Positions 17,141-25,986 are shown, counted from the first letter of the stretch. The stretch is 64,000 nt of DNA from Nereida sp965655635 (GCF_965655635.1 NZ_CBFHHE010000005.1:1-64000); one strand, 5' to 3'. Translations and numbers: made by a program. Notes: a model not told the origin generated them from the letters alone.

Positions 17141-18601
17141 GTGCAGCGCAATACCGCATCCGTCCTTGTGGCCCTTTTGGCCGCCACCTCTTTGGCCGCA
17201 GCACCCGTGGCCGCACAAAGTACACAGACAAAGCAGTATGAGAATGGCGGTGTCTACGAGGGAACCTTCAAAGACGGCAAGCAGCACGGCATGGGCCGCT
17301 ACACTTTGCCTAACGGCTATGAGTACGAAGGCGAGTGGGTCAACGGCACGATCAGTGGCCAAGGTACAGCACGCTTTCCCAATGGCTCACTTTATGTGGG
17401 TGAGTTTCAGAACGGCCAACCCAACGGTTTTGGCAAAATCACCTTCACCGATGGCGGCACCTATGAGGGGGACTGGGCAGCGGGCATGATGACCGGCACT
17501 GGCCTCATTCTATACGATGGCGGTGTCGTGTATGAAGGCGGTGTCACAAACGGGCGGCACGACGGCATCGGCAAGATGCAAGACCCTTCTGGCTACATCT
17601 ATGAAGGCGAGTGGGTTGATGGGATTAAATCCGGCTCTGCCAAAATCACCTACCCCGATGGCTCCGTGTTCGACGGCGAGATGGCAGATGGTAAGCGCGC
17701 TGGCCCCGGGACGCTCAAGACCGCAGACGGGCTTGTGTTTGACGGCACATGGGTCAACGATCAGATGGAAGGCGACGGTAAGCTGACCCAAATCAATGGC
17801 GACGTTTACGAAGGCACTTTCGTGGCCGGCCAGCGTCAGGGGCAAGGCACCGTAACTTACGCAAACGGCGATATCTACGTGGGCGCGTTCAACAATGATG
17901 CACGCCACGGCCAAGGCACATTCACAAGTACGGATGGCTACAAATACGTGGGCAACTGGACCCGCGGCGAGATTGATGGCGAAGGTGTGGTGACCTATCC
18001 CGATGGCTCTTTTTACACAGGCTCATTCGTGGGTGGTCTGGCCGAAGGAACCGGCGAAATCATCTACGCAGATGGCAACACCTATTCGGGTGAGTGGGAC
18101 GCGGGCGTGATTTCTGGCAAGGGGCGCGCCACCTACACCAACGGGTTGATTTACGAAGGCGGCTTCAAAAACGCGCGCAACCATGGCCAAGGCATGATGA
18201 CCTACCCCGATGGCTACCGCTATGAAGGCGCATGGGAAAACGGGCAACGCAACGGGCAAGGTACTGCAACCTACGCAGACGGCACTGTCTATGTGGGCAC
18301 GTTCAGCGCAGGGCAGCGGTCCGGCACAGGTAAAATCACCATTCCTGATGGTTTCACTTATGAAGGTGAATGGACCCGCGGCGAGATCAGCGGTCAGGGC
18401 AAGGCCACTTACGCGAACGGCGACATCTATGAGGGTCTGTTCGTTCAAGGCAAGCGCCAAGGTGCGGGCACAATGACATACGCCACAGGCGAAACAGCAA
18501 GCGGTGAGTGGGACAACGGCGCACTGCGTGAAGAGACAGCCTCAATCGAAGCCGCTGATGACACAGCTACTGCAGAAGACGAGACGCAAGCGGACCAATA
18601 G
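17141..18601 (+). CDS. Exported MORN-repeat protein, 19 repeats
   Basis: The 486-residue protein has a signal peptide (VLVALLAATSLAAAPVAAQ) followed by about 18 complete and one partial MORN repeats, each exactly 23 residues with the pattern G-x-x-Y-x-G-x-(F/W)-x-x-G-x-x-x-G-x-G, covering roughly residues 33-462. A short acidic tail ends it. MORN arrays form extended beta-ribbons that bind lipids or other proteins; bacterial members are mostly uncharacterised. The start is a GTG preceded by GGGGGAA. Probably periplasmic. Divergent from nadE by 165 bases. Confidence 0.88.
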   Translation: MQRNTASVLVALLAATSLAAAPVAAQSTQTKQYENGGVYEGTFKDGKQHGMGRYTLPNGYEYEGEWVNGTISGQGTARFPNGSLYVGEFQNGQPNGFGKITFTDGGTYEGDWAAGMMTGTGLILYDGGVVYEGGVTNGRHDGIGKMQDPSGYIYEGEWVDGIKSGSAKITYPDGSVFDGEMADGKRAGPGTLKTADGLVFDGTWVNDQMEGDGKLTQINGDVYEGTFVAGQRQGQGTVTYANGDIYVGAFNNDARHGQGTFTSTDGYKYVGNWTRGEIDGEGVVTYPDGSFYTGSFVGGLAEGTGEIIYADGNTYSGEWDAGVISGKGRATYTNGLIYEGGFKNARNHGQGMMTYPDGYRYEGAWENGQRNGQGTATYADGTVYVGTFSAGQRSGTGKITIPDGFTYEGEWTRGEISGQGKATYANGDIYEGLFVQGKRQGAGTMTYATGETASGEWDNGALREETASIEAADDTATAEDETQADQ

Positions 18602-18621
18602 GTCGGCTCGCGCATCAGCCT

Positions 18622-20634
18622 TTAGGCGGCCAGTCCGCGCCCCTTAAGAAGGGCTTGCACACCAGGTAATCTGCCGCGGAAGGCAATATACAGGTCTTTC
18701 GGATCAACACTGCCGCCTTTTGACAAGATGTGCTCCTCAAGAGCCTTGGCCGTTTTGGTATCAAATGCGCTTCCCGCGTCTTCGAAAGCTTCAAACGCAT
18801 CAGCATCCATAACCTCGGACCACATGTAGCTATAGTAGCTGGCCGCGTAGTAGCCACCTGAAAACACATGGGCGAAATGCGGCGTAGCGTGGCGCATGCG
18901 GATGGCGGCGGGCATCCCGATCCGGTCAAGAGTTTCCGCTTGGGCCTGCATCGCATCAGCAGGTGGTGGACCGTCGTGGAAATCCAGATCAACCAACGCA
19001 GAAGCGACGTATTCAACTGTTTGGAACCCCATATTGTATGTCGATGCCCCAAGAAGCCGTTCCCGCAAATCCGCAGGCATCGCCGCACCTGTAATGGCGT
19101 GGGTAGCGAATGTCTCAAAGACTTCAGGCACCTCCATCCAGTGCTCATAGAGTTGGCTGGGTAGCTCCACAAAATCACGCGGCACTGATGTGCCACTTAC
19201 CATTTCATACGTCACATCTGACAGCATTTGGTGAAGCGCGTGTCCAAACTCATGAAACAACGTGCGCGCGTCATCATAAGACAAAAGCGCAGGTCCACCG
19301 GAGGGTTTGGCAAAGTTACACACGTTTAACACAACGGGGCGGACTTCTTTATCCATCCGGTTTTGCGCCCGCATCGCTGAGCACCACGCACCAGACCGCT
19401 TTGACCAGCGCGCAAAATAATCGCCCACGAACACTGCGATATGCGCACCGTTGCGCGTCACATTCCATGCACGACAATCTTCGTGATACAAGTCCAGCTC
19501 GACAGGCTCAAAAGACAGATCAAAAAGCCGGGATGCGCAAGAAAACGCAGCCTCGATCATACGGTCAAGTTGCAGGTAGGGCTTCAATTCGGCCTCATCC
19601 AAATCATGCTCTGCCTTGCGACGAGCCTCTGCATAATAATGCCAGTCCCACGCCTGAATGGGTCCTGCGTGACCATCTGCGACAAGCATCTGTTCAAGAA
19701 CAATGGCATCTGCGTCCGCCGCCGCTTTTGCAGGGGCCCACACATCCATCAATAGCGACCGCACCGCATCCGCATCGCCCGCCATCTCAACTTCCAGCTT
19801 GTACGCAGCGTAATCTTTATAGCCCAACAGTTGTGCCAGTTCATGGCGCAACGAAAGCATCTCATTTGCCAGTGCGCGGTTATCCGTTTCGCCCCCATTT
19901 GCACCGCGCGCCACATAAGCTTCATAAGCCGCTTTGCGCAAATCACGGTTCGAACAAAACTGCAAAAACGGTGTGATGATTGAGCGGGCAAGCGTAACAA
20001 CGGGGCCGTCTACGCCTTTTTCCTGCGCCGCTGCGCGCATTGCATCGACGGCAAACTCCGGCAGGCCGTCCAGATCAGCTTGTGTAAGCTCCATAACCCA
20101 AGTCCGCTCATCAGACAGAAGGTTCTGTCCAAACGCGGTTCCAAGACTGGCAAGGCGTGATTTGATCTGTGCGTAGCGCGCACGATCGTCCCCTTCCAAG
20201 AGAGCCCCTGCCCGCACATAATTTTTGTAGCTAAGGTCCAAAACGCTGGCTTGTTCCGCGGTTAAGTCCAAGTTGTCACGCTGATCCCAAAGCGCTTGGT
20301 ACCGCGCGAAAAGGTCCGCGTTCAAAGAAATTTCAGAACTATAATCTGCCAAGGCGGGTGAGAAATCGCGGCTCAACGCTTCTCGGGTATTGTTAGAAAC
20401 AGCACCAGAAATAGTGTAGAAAATAGATAGGACTTTATCGAGATCTTCTCCCGCACGGGCCATTGCCTCAACCGTGTTTTCAAACGTAGCAGGTGCGGGG
20501 TCAGCTGCAATTGCCGCCACATCCGCACACGCCTCGGCCAATGCCGCCTCGAAAGCCGGCGCGAACATATCATCGCGCACCTTCGAGAAAGCCGGCATGT
20601 CAAAAGGTTCGGTCCATATGGTCAATGCGGTCAT
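18622..20634 (-). CDS. dcp: M3-family oligopeptidase (peptidyl-dipeptidase Dcp)
   Basis: This 670-residue zinc metallopeptidase has the HExxH motif in FHEFGHALHQML near residue 460. The surrounding helical architecture and the C-terminal FSGGYYAASYYSYMWSEV block are typical of Dcp and oligopeptidase A. Dcp removes C-terminal dipeptides from oligopeptides; no signal peptide is present, so it is cytoplasmic. GGAGA precedes the ATG. It is the last gene of a minus-strand run sseB-dut-(ThiF-like)-dcp with a 62-base gap before it. Dcp is favoured over PrlC by length and sequence flavour, not proven. Confidence 0.9.
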   Translation of the reverse strand: MTALTIWTEPFDMPAFSKVRDDMFAPAFEAALAEACADVAAIAADPAPATFENTVEAMARAGEDLDKVLSIFYTISGAVSNNTREALSRDFSPALADYSSEISLNADLFARYQALWDQRDNLDLTAEQASVLDLSYKNYVRAGALLEGDDRARYAQIKSRLASLGTAFGQNLLSDERTWVMELTQADLDGLPEFAVDAMRAAAQEKGVDGPVVTLARSIITPFLQFCSNRDLRKAAYEAYVARGANGGETDNRALANEMLSLRHELAQLLGYKDYAAYKLEVEMAGDADAVRSLLMDVWAPAKAAADADAIVLEQMLVADGHAGPIQAWDWHYYAEARRKAEHDLDEAELKPYLQLDRMIEAAFSCASRLFDLSFEPVELDLYHEDCRAWNVTRNGAHIAVFVGDYFARWSKRSGAWCSAMRAQNRMDKEVRPVVLNVCNFAKPSGGPALLSYDDARTLFHEFGHALHQMLSDVTYEMVSGTSVPRDFVELPSQLYEHWMEVPEVFETFATHAITGAAMPADLRERLLGASTYNMGFQTVEYVASALVDLDFHDGPPPADAMQAQAETLDRIGMPAAIRMRHATPHFAHVFSGGYYAASYYSYMWSEVMDADAFEAFEDAGSAFDTKTAKALEEHILSKGGSVDPKDLYIAFRGRLPGVQALLKGRGLAA

Positions 20635-20696
20635 AATATCTCCGGTAAACTACGCTTTAGTTTCATGTAGGCACGCAAGCGTCGCGATGTAAGCCG

Positions 20697-21734
20697 CTAC
20701 GTCGCGCTGCCGCACACGGTACAATTCTTATTGCGTGTAATTTTGATGTGGCGCGTTTGCGCATAAAGCGCATCGTAGATCAGCATTGATCCAGACAACC
20801 CCTCGCCCGCACCAGTTATCTCTTTCACTGCTTCAACAGCCATCATTGCCCCAATGACACCAGGCAAAGGCCCCGCCACGCCAGCTCCTGCACAGTTTGG
20901 CGCAAGTTTGCTGTCAGGTGCCTGAGGAAACACGCATGCGTAACAAGGACCACCCTGAACATACGTGCTGATCTGCCCCTCCCATTGGGTCAGTGCGGCA
21001 GAAATCAACGTCTTACCAAGCTTCTGGCAGGTCTCATTAACCAAATAACGGGTCTCAAAATTGTCACTGCCATCAAGCACCAGATCATAGTCCGCGATTA
21101 GATCTTCTGCCATATCAGCAGTCAGGCGGCGGTTATAAGGGCGCACCGAAACAAAAGGATTTTGCGCCTTTAAGCGCGCCTCGGCACTGAACACTTTGGG
21201 CATGCCGATCGCCGCGTCATTGTGTATGATTTGGCGCTGTAGGTTGGTGTTTTCGACAATATCATCATCAATAATTCCAAGCGTTCCAACGCCCGCAGCA
21301 CCCAAATACATCAAAGCAGGCGCCCCAAGGCCGCCAGCCCCAATCACCAACACTTTCGCCTCTTTTAGAGACTTCTGACCAACGCCACCGATCTCTCGCA
21401 ACACGATGTGACGTGCGGCGCGTTCCAACTCTACGTCCGCGAAAAGCTGACCGGTTTCAGGAACCTCAAAACTTACGGGATTTGTGCGCGCCCTAATCCA
21501 CAGCAAACCACGGCGGTAAGCCAGAACAAGCCCCACGAAAGCCGCCAACAGTATCCAAAGCCGCGCATCCCCACCGGTGCCCTCACGTAGCGGGTGACCG
21601 TTTGGCAAAATGATGTGCACCGCCAAAACCGCAACAAACAACAAACCGATCATGATCCAGCGCGCTTGTTTCGGCGTTTGGGTGATCATTCCGAACACCC
21701 ACAAAAAAGCAGCCATTGAAAAAACAACTAGCAT
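20697..21734 (-). CDS. Membrane-anchored ThiF/MoeB-like E1 activating protein
   Basis: The 345-residue protein has three hydrophobic helices in its first ~75 residues, then a complete ThiF/MoeB adenylylation domain. The nucleotide loop is IGAGGLGAPAL (131-141), followed by GIIDDDIVENTNLQRQI and the catalytic Arg/Asp pair. Two CxxC pairs (263/266 and 338/341) should bind structural zinc. MoeB/ThiF enzymes adenylate the C-terminal Gly-Gly of MoaD or ThiS. No rhodanese domain is present. Its ATG overlaps the dut stop by one base (TGATG). The membrane anchor is unusual against soluble MoeB; partner sulfur carrier unknown. Confidence 0.85.
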   Translation of the reverse strand: MLVVFSMAAFLWVFGMITQTPKQARWIMIGLLFVAVLAVHIILPNGHPLREGTGGDARLWILLAAFVGLVLAYRRGLLWIRARTNPVSFEVPETGQLFADVELERAARHIVLREIGGVGQKSLKEAKVLVIGAGGLGAPALMYLGAAGVGTLGIIDDDIVENTNLQRQIIHNDAAIGMPKVFSAEARLKAQNPFVSVRPYNRRLTADMAEDLIADYDLVLDGSDNFETRYLVNETCQKLGKTLISAALTQWEGQISTYVQGGPCYACVFPQAPDSKLAPNCAGAGVAGPLPGVIGAMMAVEAVKEITGAGEGLSGSMLIYDALYAQTRHIKITRNKNCTVCGSAT

Positions 21735-22195
21735 CAGTTGCGCCCCGTCGAGCCAAAGCCACCGCTACCACGCGCCGTTTGCCCAAGTACGCTTACAGCT
21801 TGGAATTCACCCTGAACAACTGGTGCCACAACCATTTGTGCGATGCGATCAGCATGACTAATCACAAACGCCTCAGACGATGTGTTCAGCACGATGATCC
21901 CCACTTCACCACGGTAATCTGCATCAATGGTCCCAGGGCTGTTTAGCAACGTAATCCCGTGCTTAAGCGCCAAGCCGCTGCGCGGCCGGATCTGCACCTC
22001 AAAACCCGCAGGAATTGCCATGCACAGCCCTGTCGGAACAAGCGCGCGCGCCCCAGGCTCAAGCACCACCTCACCGCGGTCTGGCAAGTTAGCCCGCAAA
22101 TCAGCACCGGCCGCCAACTTCGTTTCATACGCCGGCAACCCAAGCGACGTATCCGCCCCCTCTACCCACATCATCTCGATCATCGGTTGGCTCAT
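21734..22195 (-). CDS. dut: dUTP diphosphatase
   Basis: This 153-residue trimeric dUTPase hydrolyses dUTP to dUMP, preventing uracil incorporation and supplying dTMP synthesis. All five motifs are visible: AGADLRAN, RPRSGLALKHG, GTIDADYRGEV (with the catalytic Asp), RIAQMVV, and the C-terminal glycine-rich RGSGGFGSTG arm. The ATG at 22195 is preferred; an adjacent in-frame GTG at 22198 is possible, with GAGAGG upstream of both. The length is normal. Coupled to the downstream ThiF-like gene by a one-base overlap. Confidence 0.96.
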   Translation of the reverse strand: MSQPMIEMMWVEGADTSLGLPAYETKLAAGADLRANLPDRGEVVLEPGARALVPTGLCMAIPAGFEVQIRPRSGLALKHGITLLNSPGTIDADYRGEVGIIVLNTSSEAFVISHADRIAQMVVAPVVQGEFQAVSVLGQTARGSGGFGSTGRN

Positions 22196-22272
22196 CACGA
22201 ACGGCCTCTCATCTTCTTTTGTTCAAAATATCCCAGAGCGCGAGACAGCGTCTCGCACCTGCATCAAACCAC

Positions 22273-23043
22273 TTAGCGCAGTTTCGGCGGATTTGCAGGG
22301 TCCATCCCGGGTACTTTTGGCGCCTCAGGCATCAACAACTCTGGAAGATCAAATTGCAGCCCCGCGGCCAAAAGCGCAGACACACTTGGATCGCGGGAAG
22401 CAAGAAACGCCACATCCAAAACACCTGCCTCAAGCCCCGAGAATGTCAACGCTTCACCTACAGCGCGCGCCAGCGAATTTTCGGCACCCGCCGCAACATC
22501 AATAAATGCCAGCATATGCCCACGTGATCCGTCATCATAAGCAACCCCGACCAGCACAGCCTTTTGTGCAAGCCCAGTGGCAGTCGCCAGCTTTGCATCG
22601 AGTGCCGCGATCAAGTCTTCTGGAAGACCCTTGGGCGGTGTAATCTCTTTAGGCGTGGCGGTAACTTCTGTTGGCAGATTTCCAAGTGTCGCATGCAACC
22701 ATTCAACCGCATCGCTTGGAATCAATATTTCGGACGACTGCCCCAGATTGACACCCATCCCAATGCCTTGCCCGCTCAACATCGCTGCCAGCACGCGTCC
22801 CGACACAGCAACATAAGGCACAGGCTTTTCCGCAAATGCAGTCAGACGTTCAATGCGGTCAAACACCAACACAAACTGCCCACCTTCAACATTAAATACC
22901 TCTGGCTCAACGTCTTCACCGTCTGCCTCTTGATGCAACAGCATAAACAACTCTGCATCCGCTAATCGCTCATAAAACCGCAAACGCGCCGCATCTGACG
23001 CATCCATACTTGAAAAAGCGATATCAACGGGCGTCTTGGACAT
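22273..23043 (-). CDS. SseB-family protein
   Basis: The 256-residue protein shows the SseB N-terminal domain (roughly 15-130, with AELFMLLHQEADG and FNVEGGQFVLVFDRIERLTAF) and an SseB C-terminal-like domain (~155-245). SseB was named for enhanced serine sensitivity in E. coli; its molecular role is not established. There is no signal peptide, so it is cytoplasmic. A proline-rich end (PKVPGMDPANPPKL) closes it. It starts 150 bases from the divergent ArsR-type gene, and the two matching inverted repeats in that gap could affect it as well. Confidence 0.8.
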   Translation of the reverse strand: MSKTPVDIAFSSMDASDAARLRFYERLADAELFMLLHQEADGEDVEPEVFNVEGGQFVLVFDRIERLTAFAEKPVPYVAVSGRVLAAMLSGQGIGMGVNLGQSSEILIPSDAVEWLHATLGNLPTEVTATPKEITPPKGLPEDLIAALDAKLATATGLAQKAVLVGVAYDDGSRGHMLAFIDVAAGAENSLARAVGEALTFSGLEAGVLDVAFLASRDPSVSALLAAGLQFDLPELLMPEAPKVPGMDPANPPKLR

Positions 23044-23133
23044 GGGGGCCTCATGTTTGGAAGGGATAGCTCGGGTATCGGGGTAGTGACTTCACCACGA
23101 TCAAACAAGGTGAAAGATGCGCGCAGGGAAATC

Positions 23134-23153
23134 ATTTCGAAAACCATCGAAAT
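23134..23153. promoter_or_regulatory. Candidate ArsR operator 1
   Basis: Perfect inverted repeat ATTTCGA-N6-TCGAAAT. It lies 41 bases before the ArsR-type start codon and shares half-site and spacing with a second copy 33 bases further on. A 12-2-12-like imperfect palindrome at the promoter is the usual ArsR-family operator form; autorepression is inferred. Confidence 0.65.
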
Positions 23154-23166
23154 AAGACTTGCTATT

Positions 23167-23186
23167 ATTTCGAATATCTTCGAAGC
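23167..23186. promoter_or_regulatory. Candidate ArsR operator 2
   Basis: Inverted repeat ATTTCGA-N6-TCGAAGC: the left half is identical to operator 1 and the right half matches it at five of seven positions. It ends seven bases before the ArsR-type ATG, covering any ribosome site, so a bound repressor would also block the transcription start. The 33-base spacing is close to three helical turns, placing both sites on the same DNA face. Confidence 0.6.
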
Positions 23187-23193
23187 GTAGCGT

Positions 23194-23625
23194 ATGAAAT
23201 ATGAAAACACCCTGCGCCCCGCCGCATCCACCGGTCTCAGTCTAACCGTAGCTGCATCCACGTTTGCTGCATTGGGAAGCGAACAACGCTTGGGTGTGCT
23301 CCGTGTTTTGGTGCAAGCCGGACCCAAGGGGCTAAGCATCGGAGAGCTAGCAGAGCGGTCGGACGTCTCGGGCTCAACACTCACACATCACATGAAAATT
23401 CTTGCAGCAGCGGGTCTAATCCAACAGCAAAAACACGGGCGTTCAATTATTTCGGTTGGTGCCGCCTACAATGATATCGAGGCGCTCTGCGGATTTTTGA
23501 TGGCCAATTGCTGTGCCTGTGGTCCCGCATGTCAGTGTGGTCCAAATTGTAAATGTAGCGACGGCGAATGCTGTTCCGACATCCAAACCCAAACAGCACC
23601 AAACAATACAAAGGCTACATCATGA
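23194..23625 (+). CDS. ArsR-family repressor with cysteine-rich C-terminal tail
   Basis: The 143-residue winged-helix regulator has an ArsR-type HTH (about 49-70, ELAERSDVSGSTLTHHMKIL) and wing (HGRSIISVG). The classical alpha3 metal motif ELCVCDL is absent. Instead residues 106-127 hold nine cysteines in CC-A-C, C-Q-C, C-K-C and CC arrangements, plus Cys99. This resembles a metallothionein and is a plausible metal or metalloid sensor site. Its stop overlaps the permease start (ATGA at 23622-23625), so the two are cotranslated. Expected behaviour: repression of its own operon released by a soft metal or arsenical. Confidence 0.85.
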   Translation: MKYENTLRPAASTGLSLTVAASTFAALGSEQRLGVLRVLVQAGPKGLSIGELAERSDVSGSTLTHHMKILAAAGLIQQQKHGRSIISVGAAYNDIEALCGFLMANCCACGPACQCGPNCKCSDGECCSDIQTQTAPNNTKATS

Positions 23626-24671
23626 GCGACGCATCTCAAACACGGTCGAGCGCGATCAAACCCGCAGCACTTTGGCGCGGGGCGGACAAAGCAATTCTTG
23701 TCACTTTGGCAGCACTTGCAGTTCTTGCCTTCTTCGATCTGAACGCCCTTGGTCCCGTAATCGCCAGCGGTTTTGGCAGCTTGGCACACACAGCGCCTTT
23801 TATCTTATTTGCAATCTTTTCGGTGGCTTACCTCAAGGCCACTGGCGCCGAAGGGCTGGTGGCCAAAGCCTTTACTGGCCCACCGGTTCGCATGATTGTA
23901 TTCGCCGCAATTATCGGGGGGGTGGCGCCGTTTTGTTCATGCGAGGTCATTCCGTTTGTTTCCGCGCTTTTGGCGCTTGGGGCGCCGCTTGGGGCGGTCA
24001 TGGCATTGTGGCTAGCATCGCCATTGATGGACCCTGCCCAATTCGCGATCACCGGATCCGCCCTTGGCTTTGATTTTGCAATCGCTAAAACCATCGCGGC
24101 AATCAGTGTCGGCATCGGCGGTGGCCTGATCACGCAGCTGCTGTCTGGCACCGCCGTCTTCAGTGACCCACTGAAAATCGCGCCCGTGAAGTCTTGCTGC
24201 TCAAAATCATCTGGTCCTTCAGGATTTGATCAAAAGCCACAATGGAAATTCTGGGGCGAAGCTGAACGCACCGCTATTTTCCGTGAAACCACTCTTACAA
24301 ACGGCGCGTTCTTGTTCAAATGGCTGCTCATCGCGTATATTTTTGAAGCGATAATGACGCGCTATGTTCCGGCCGAATTTGTCGCAGGCTTTCTGGGTGG
24401 CGAAGGCGTTCAGCCTGTCATTCTTGGGGCAATCCTGGGCGGTCCTGCCTATCTCAACGGCTACGCAGCTGTCCCACTTGTTGCAGGCTTGATGGACCAA
24501 GGCATGTCACAAGGGGCAGCGCTGTCATTTATGATGGCTGGTGGCGTAAGCTGTATTCCCGCAGCGATTGCAGTCTACGCGCTCGTGAAACACAAAGTTT
24601 TCGCAGCATATCTTGGACTGGCATTCGTCGGTTCCGTCAGCGCAGGATTAGTCTGGCAGGCGATCGCCTGA
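23622..24671 (+). CDS. ArsP/YraQ-family permease
   Basis: This 349-residue membrane protein has about eight to ten helices in two homologous halves separated by a cytoplasmic-type loop (~185-215). The first half contains APFCSCEVIPF (Cys105, Cys107), the signature of the DUF318/YraQ/ArsP permeases. The second has GGPAYLNGYAAVPL and a Cys in GGVSCIPAAIAVY. The loop adds SCCSKSS (Cys192-193). ArsP members export trivalent organoarsenicals; others in the family are uncharacterised. Start 23622 is set by the ATGA overlap with the cysteine-rich regulator gene, whose control supports a metal or metalloid efflux role. Confidence 0.82.
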   Translation: MSDASQTRSSAIKPAALWRGADKAILVTLAALAVLAFFDLNALGPVIASGFGSLAHTAPFILFAIFSVAYLKATGAEGLVAKAFTGPPVRMIVFAAIIGGVAPFCSCEVIPFVSALLALGAPLGAVMALWLASPLMDPAQFAITGSALGFDFAIAKTIAAISVGIGGGLITQLLSGTAVFSDPLKIAPVKSCCSKSSGPSGFDQKPQWKFWGEAERTAIFRETTLTNGAFLFKWLLIAYIFEAIMTRYVPAEFVAGFLGGEGVQPVILGAILGGPAYLNGYAAVPLVAGLMDQGMSQGAALSFMMAGGVSCIPAAIAVYALVKHKVFAAYLGLAFVGSVSAGLVWQAIA

Positions 24672-24738
24672 CGCAATGGGCGTTGAACCCTTGAACCAGT
24701 TGGCGTAGGCAGCTGCGGCAATAATACGGGAAGACACC

Positions 24739-25986
24739 ATGTACCGCGTCTGGAATTTCGTCACCAACTACTCGCTTTTGCTCATAGCCGGAGCATTGAT
24801 CGCGCTGATTTGGGCAAACATTAATGCCGAGAGCTATCACCATTTTGTAGAGTTCACCATTTGGGATCATGCCCCGATCGGGCACCTTCATGATGGACAT
24901 CGCACCCTCACCCTTCACTATCTGGTGAACGATATTTTGATGGCGCTGTTCTTTGCAATCGCCGCAAAAGAGGTCTGGGAAGCCGTTATCCTAAAAGAAG
25001 GCTCGCTGCGCGGCAAGAAAGCGGCAACACCTTTGTTTGCCACACTAGGTGGCATGGTTGGTCCGATTTCTGTGTACCTTGGACTGGCGTTTTTGCTTGG
25101 TGAGGACAAGTTCAGCTCAGTCGCTAACGGATGGGCGATTCCAACGGCCACAGACATCGCATTCAGCTACCTTGTTGGACGCCTTGTGTTTGGCGCAGGC
25201 CACCCGGCGGTACGTTTTTTGTTGTTGCTGGCAATCGCAGATGATGCTGCGGGCCTCATCATTTTGGCGATTTTCTACCCATCGGGCGAATTGGCTCCTG
25301 TTTGGCTGCTGGCCTCATTTGGCGCTGCCATCGGTGTGTTTCTCTTGGCCAACTGGCTGCCGCGCAAAATGGACAGAGGAAACCAAATGCGCCCTGTCAG
25401 CACATGGGTACGCACCAAGCTGCATTTTCTGCCATATGCCATTGCAGCCTGCATCAGCTGGTACGGGTTCATGCGTTCGGGCCTTCACCCTGCGTTGGGC
25501 CTTTTGCCGATCGTGCCAACCATTCCGCACGCTGACCGCGCCTTTGGTATTTTCAGTGAGGCCGAGCAGTATTTGACCGACTTGCTCAATAAGATCGAGC
25601 ACGCTTTGAAGCACCCCGTTGAAATCATATTGTTCTTCTTTGGTCTGCTGAATGCCGGTGTTGAGTTTAGCTCTATTGGTGATGCGACATGGCTTGTTCT
25701 TGCGGGTCTGCTGATTGGTAAGCCTGTTGGTATCTTTATCTTCGGATGGATCGCCGCACGACCTCTGGGCCTTGGGCTGCCTCAAGGGATGCGCCTTGTT
25801 GATCTAATCGTGATTGGTTTTGTGGCGGCTATCGGCTTTACGGTTTCGCTTTTTGTGGCCTCTGTGGCCTTTGACGCAGGGCCCGTCCAAGACGCTGCGA
25901 AGATGGGGGCACTCTTTAGCTTCTTTGCTGCTGTGGCGTCATTCATCGCAGGCAAATTGTTGCGGGTTGAGAAACAGCAAGCCTAA
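24739..25986 (+). CDS. nhaA: Na+/H+ antiporter NhaA
   Basis: The 415-residue antiporter expels Na+ in exchange for H+ at the inner membrane, important in seawater and at alkaline pH. About 12 helices are predicted. The transport-site features are present: TATDIAFSYLVG near 136-147 (Asp133 equivalent in E. coli numbering) and the Asp pair in IADDAAGLIILA near 168-169 (Asp163/164). It starts 67 bases after the permease on the same strand and could be read through from the ArsR-controlled promoter. GGGAAG precedes the ATG. A terminator follows. Confidence 0.94.
   Translation: MYRVWNFVTNYSLLLIAGALIALIWANINAESYHHFVEFTIWDHAPIGHLHDGHRTLTLHYLVNDILMALFFAIAAKEVWEAVILKEGSLRGKKAATPLFATLGGMVGPISVYLGLAFLLGEDKFSSVANGWAIPTATDIAFSYLVGRLVFGAGHPAVRFLLLLAIADDAAGLIILAIFYPSGELAPVWLLASFGAAIGVFLLANWLPRKMDRGNQMRPVSTWVRTKLHFLPYAIAACISWYGFMRSGLHPALGLLPIVPTIPHADRAFGIFSEAEQYLTDLLNKIEHALKHPVEIILFFFGLLNAGVEFSSIGDATWLVLAGLLIGKPVGIFIFGWIAARPLGLGLPQGMRLVDLIVIGFVAAIGFTVSLFVASVAFDAGPVQDAAKMGALFSFFAAVASFIAGKLLRVEKQQA

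Noticed and set aside
17240..18520. 69-base DNA periodicity considered as a tandem repeat or CRISPR-like array
   Set aside because: The period is the 23-codon MORN unit; DNA copies have diverged and there are no spacers.
19110..19976. 288-codon plus-strand frame opposite dcp
   Set aside because: His/Pro/Arg-rich composition and no start signal; dcp motifs on the other strand are complete.
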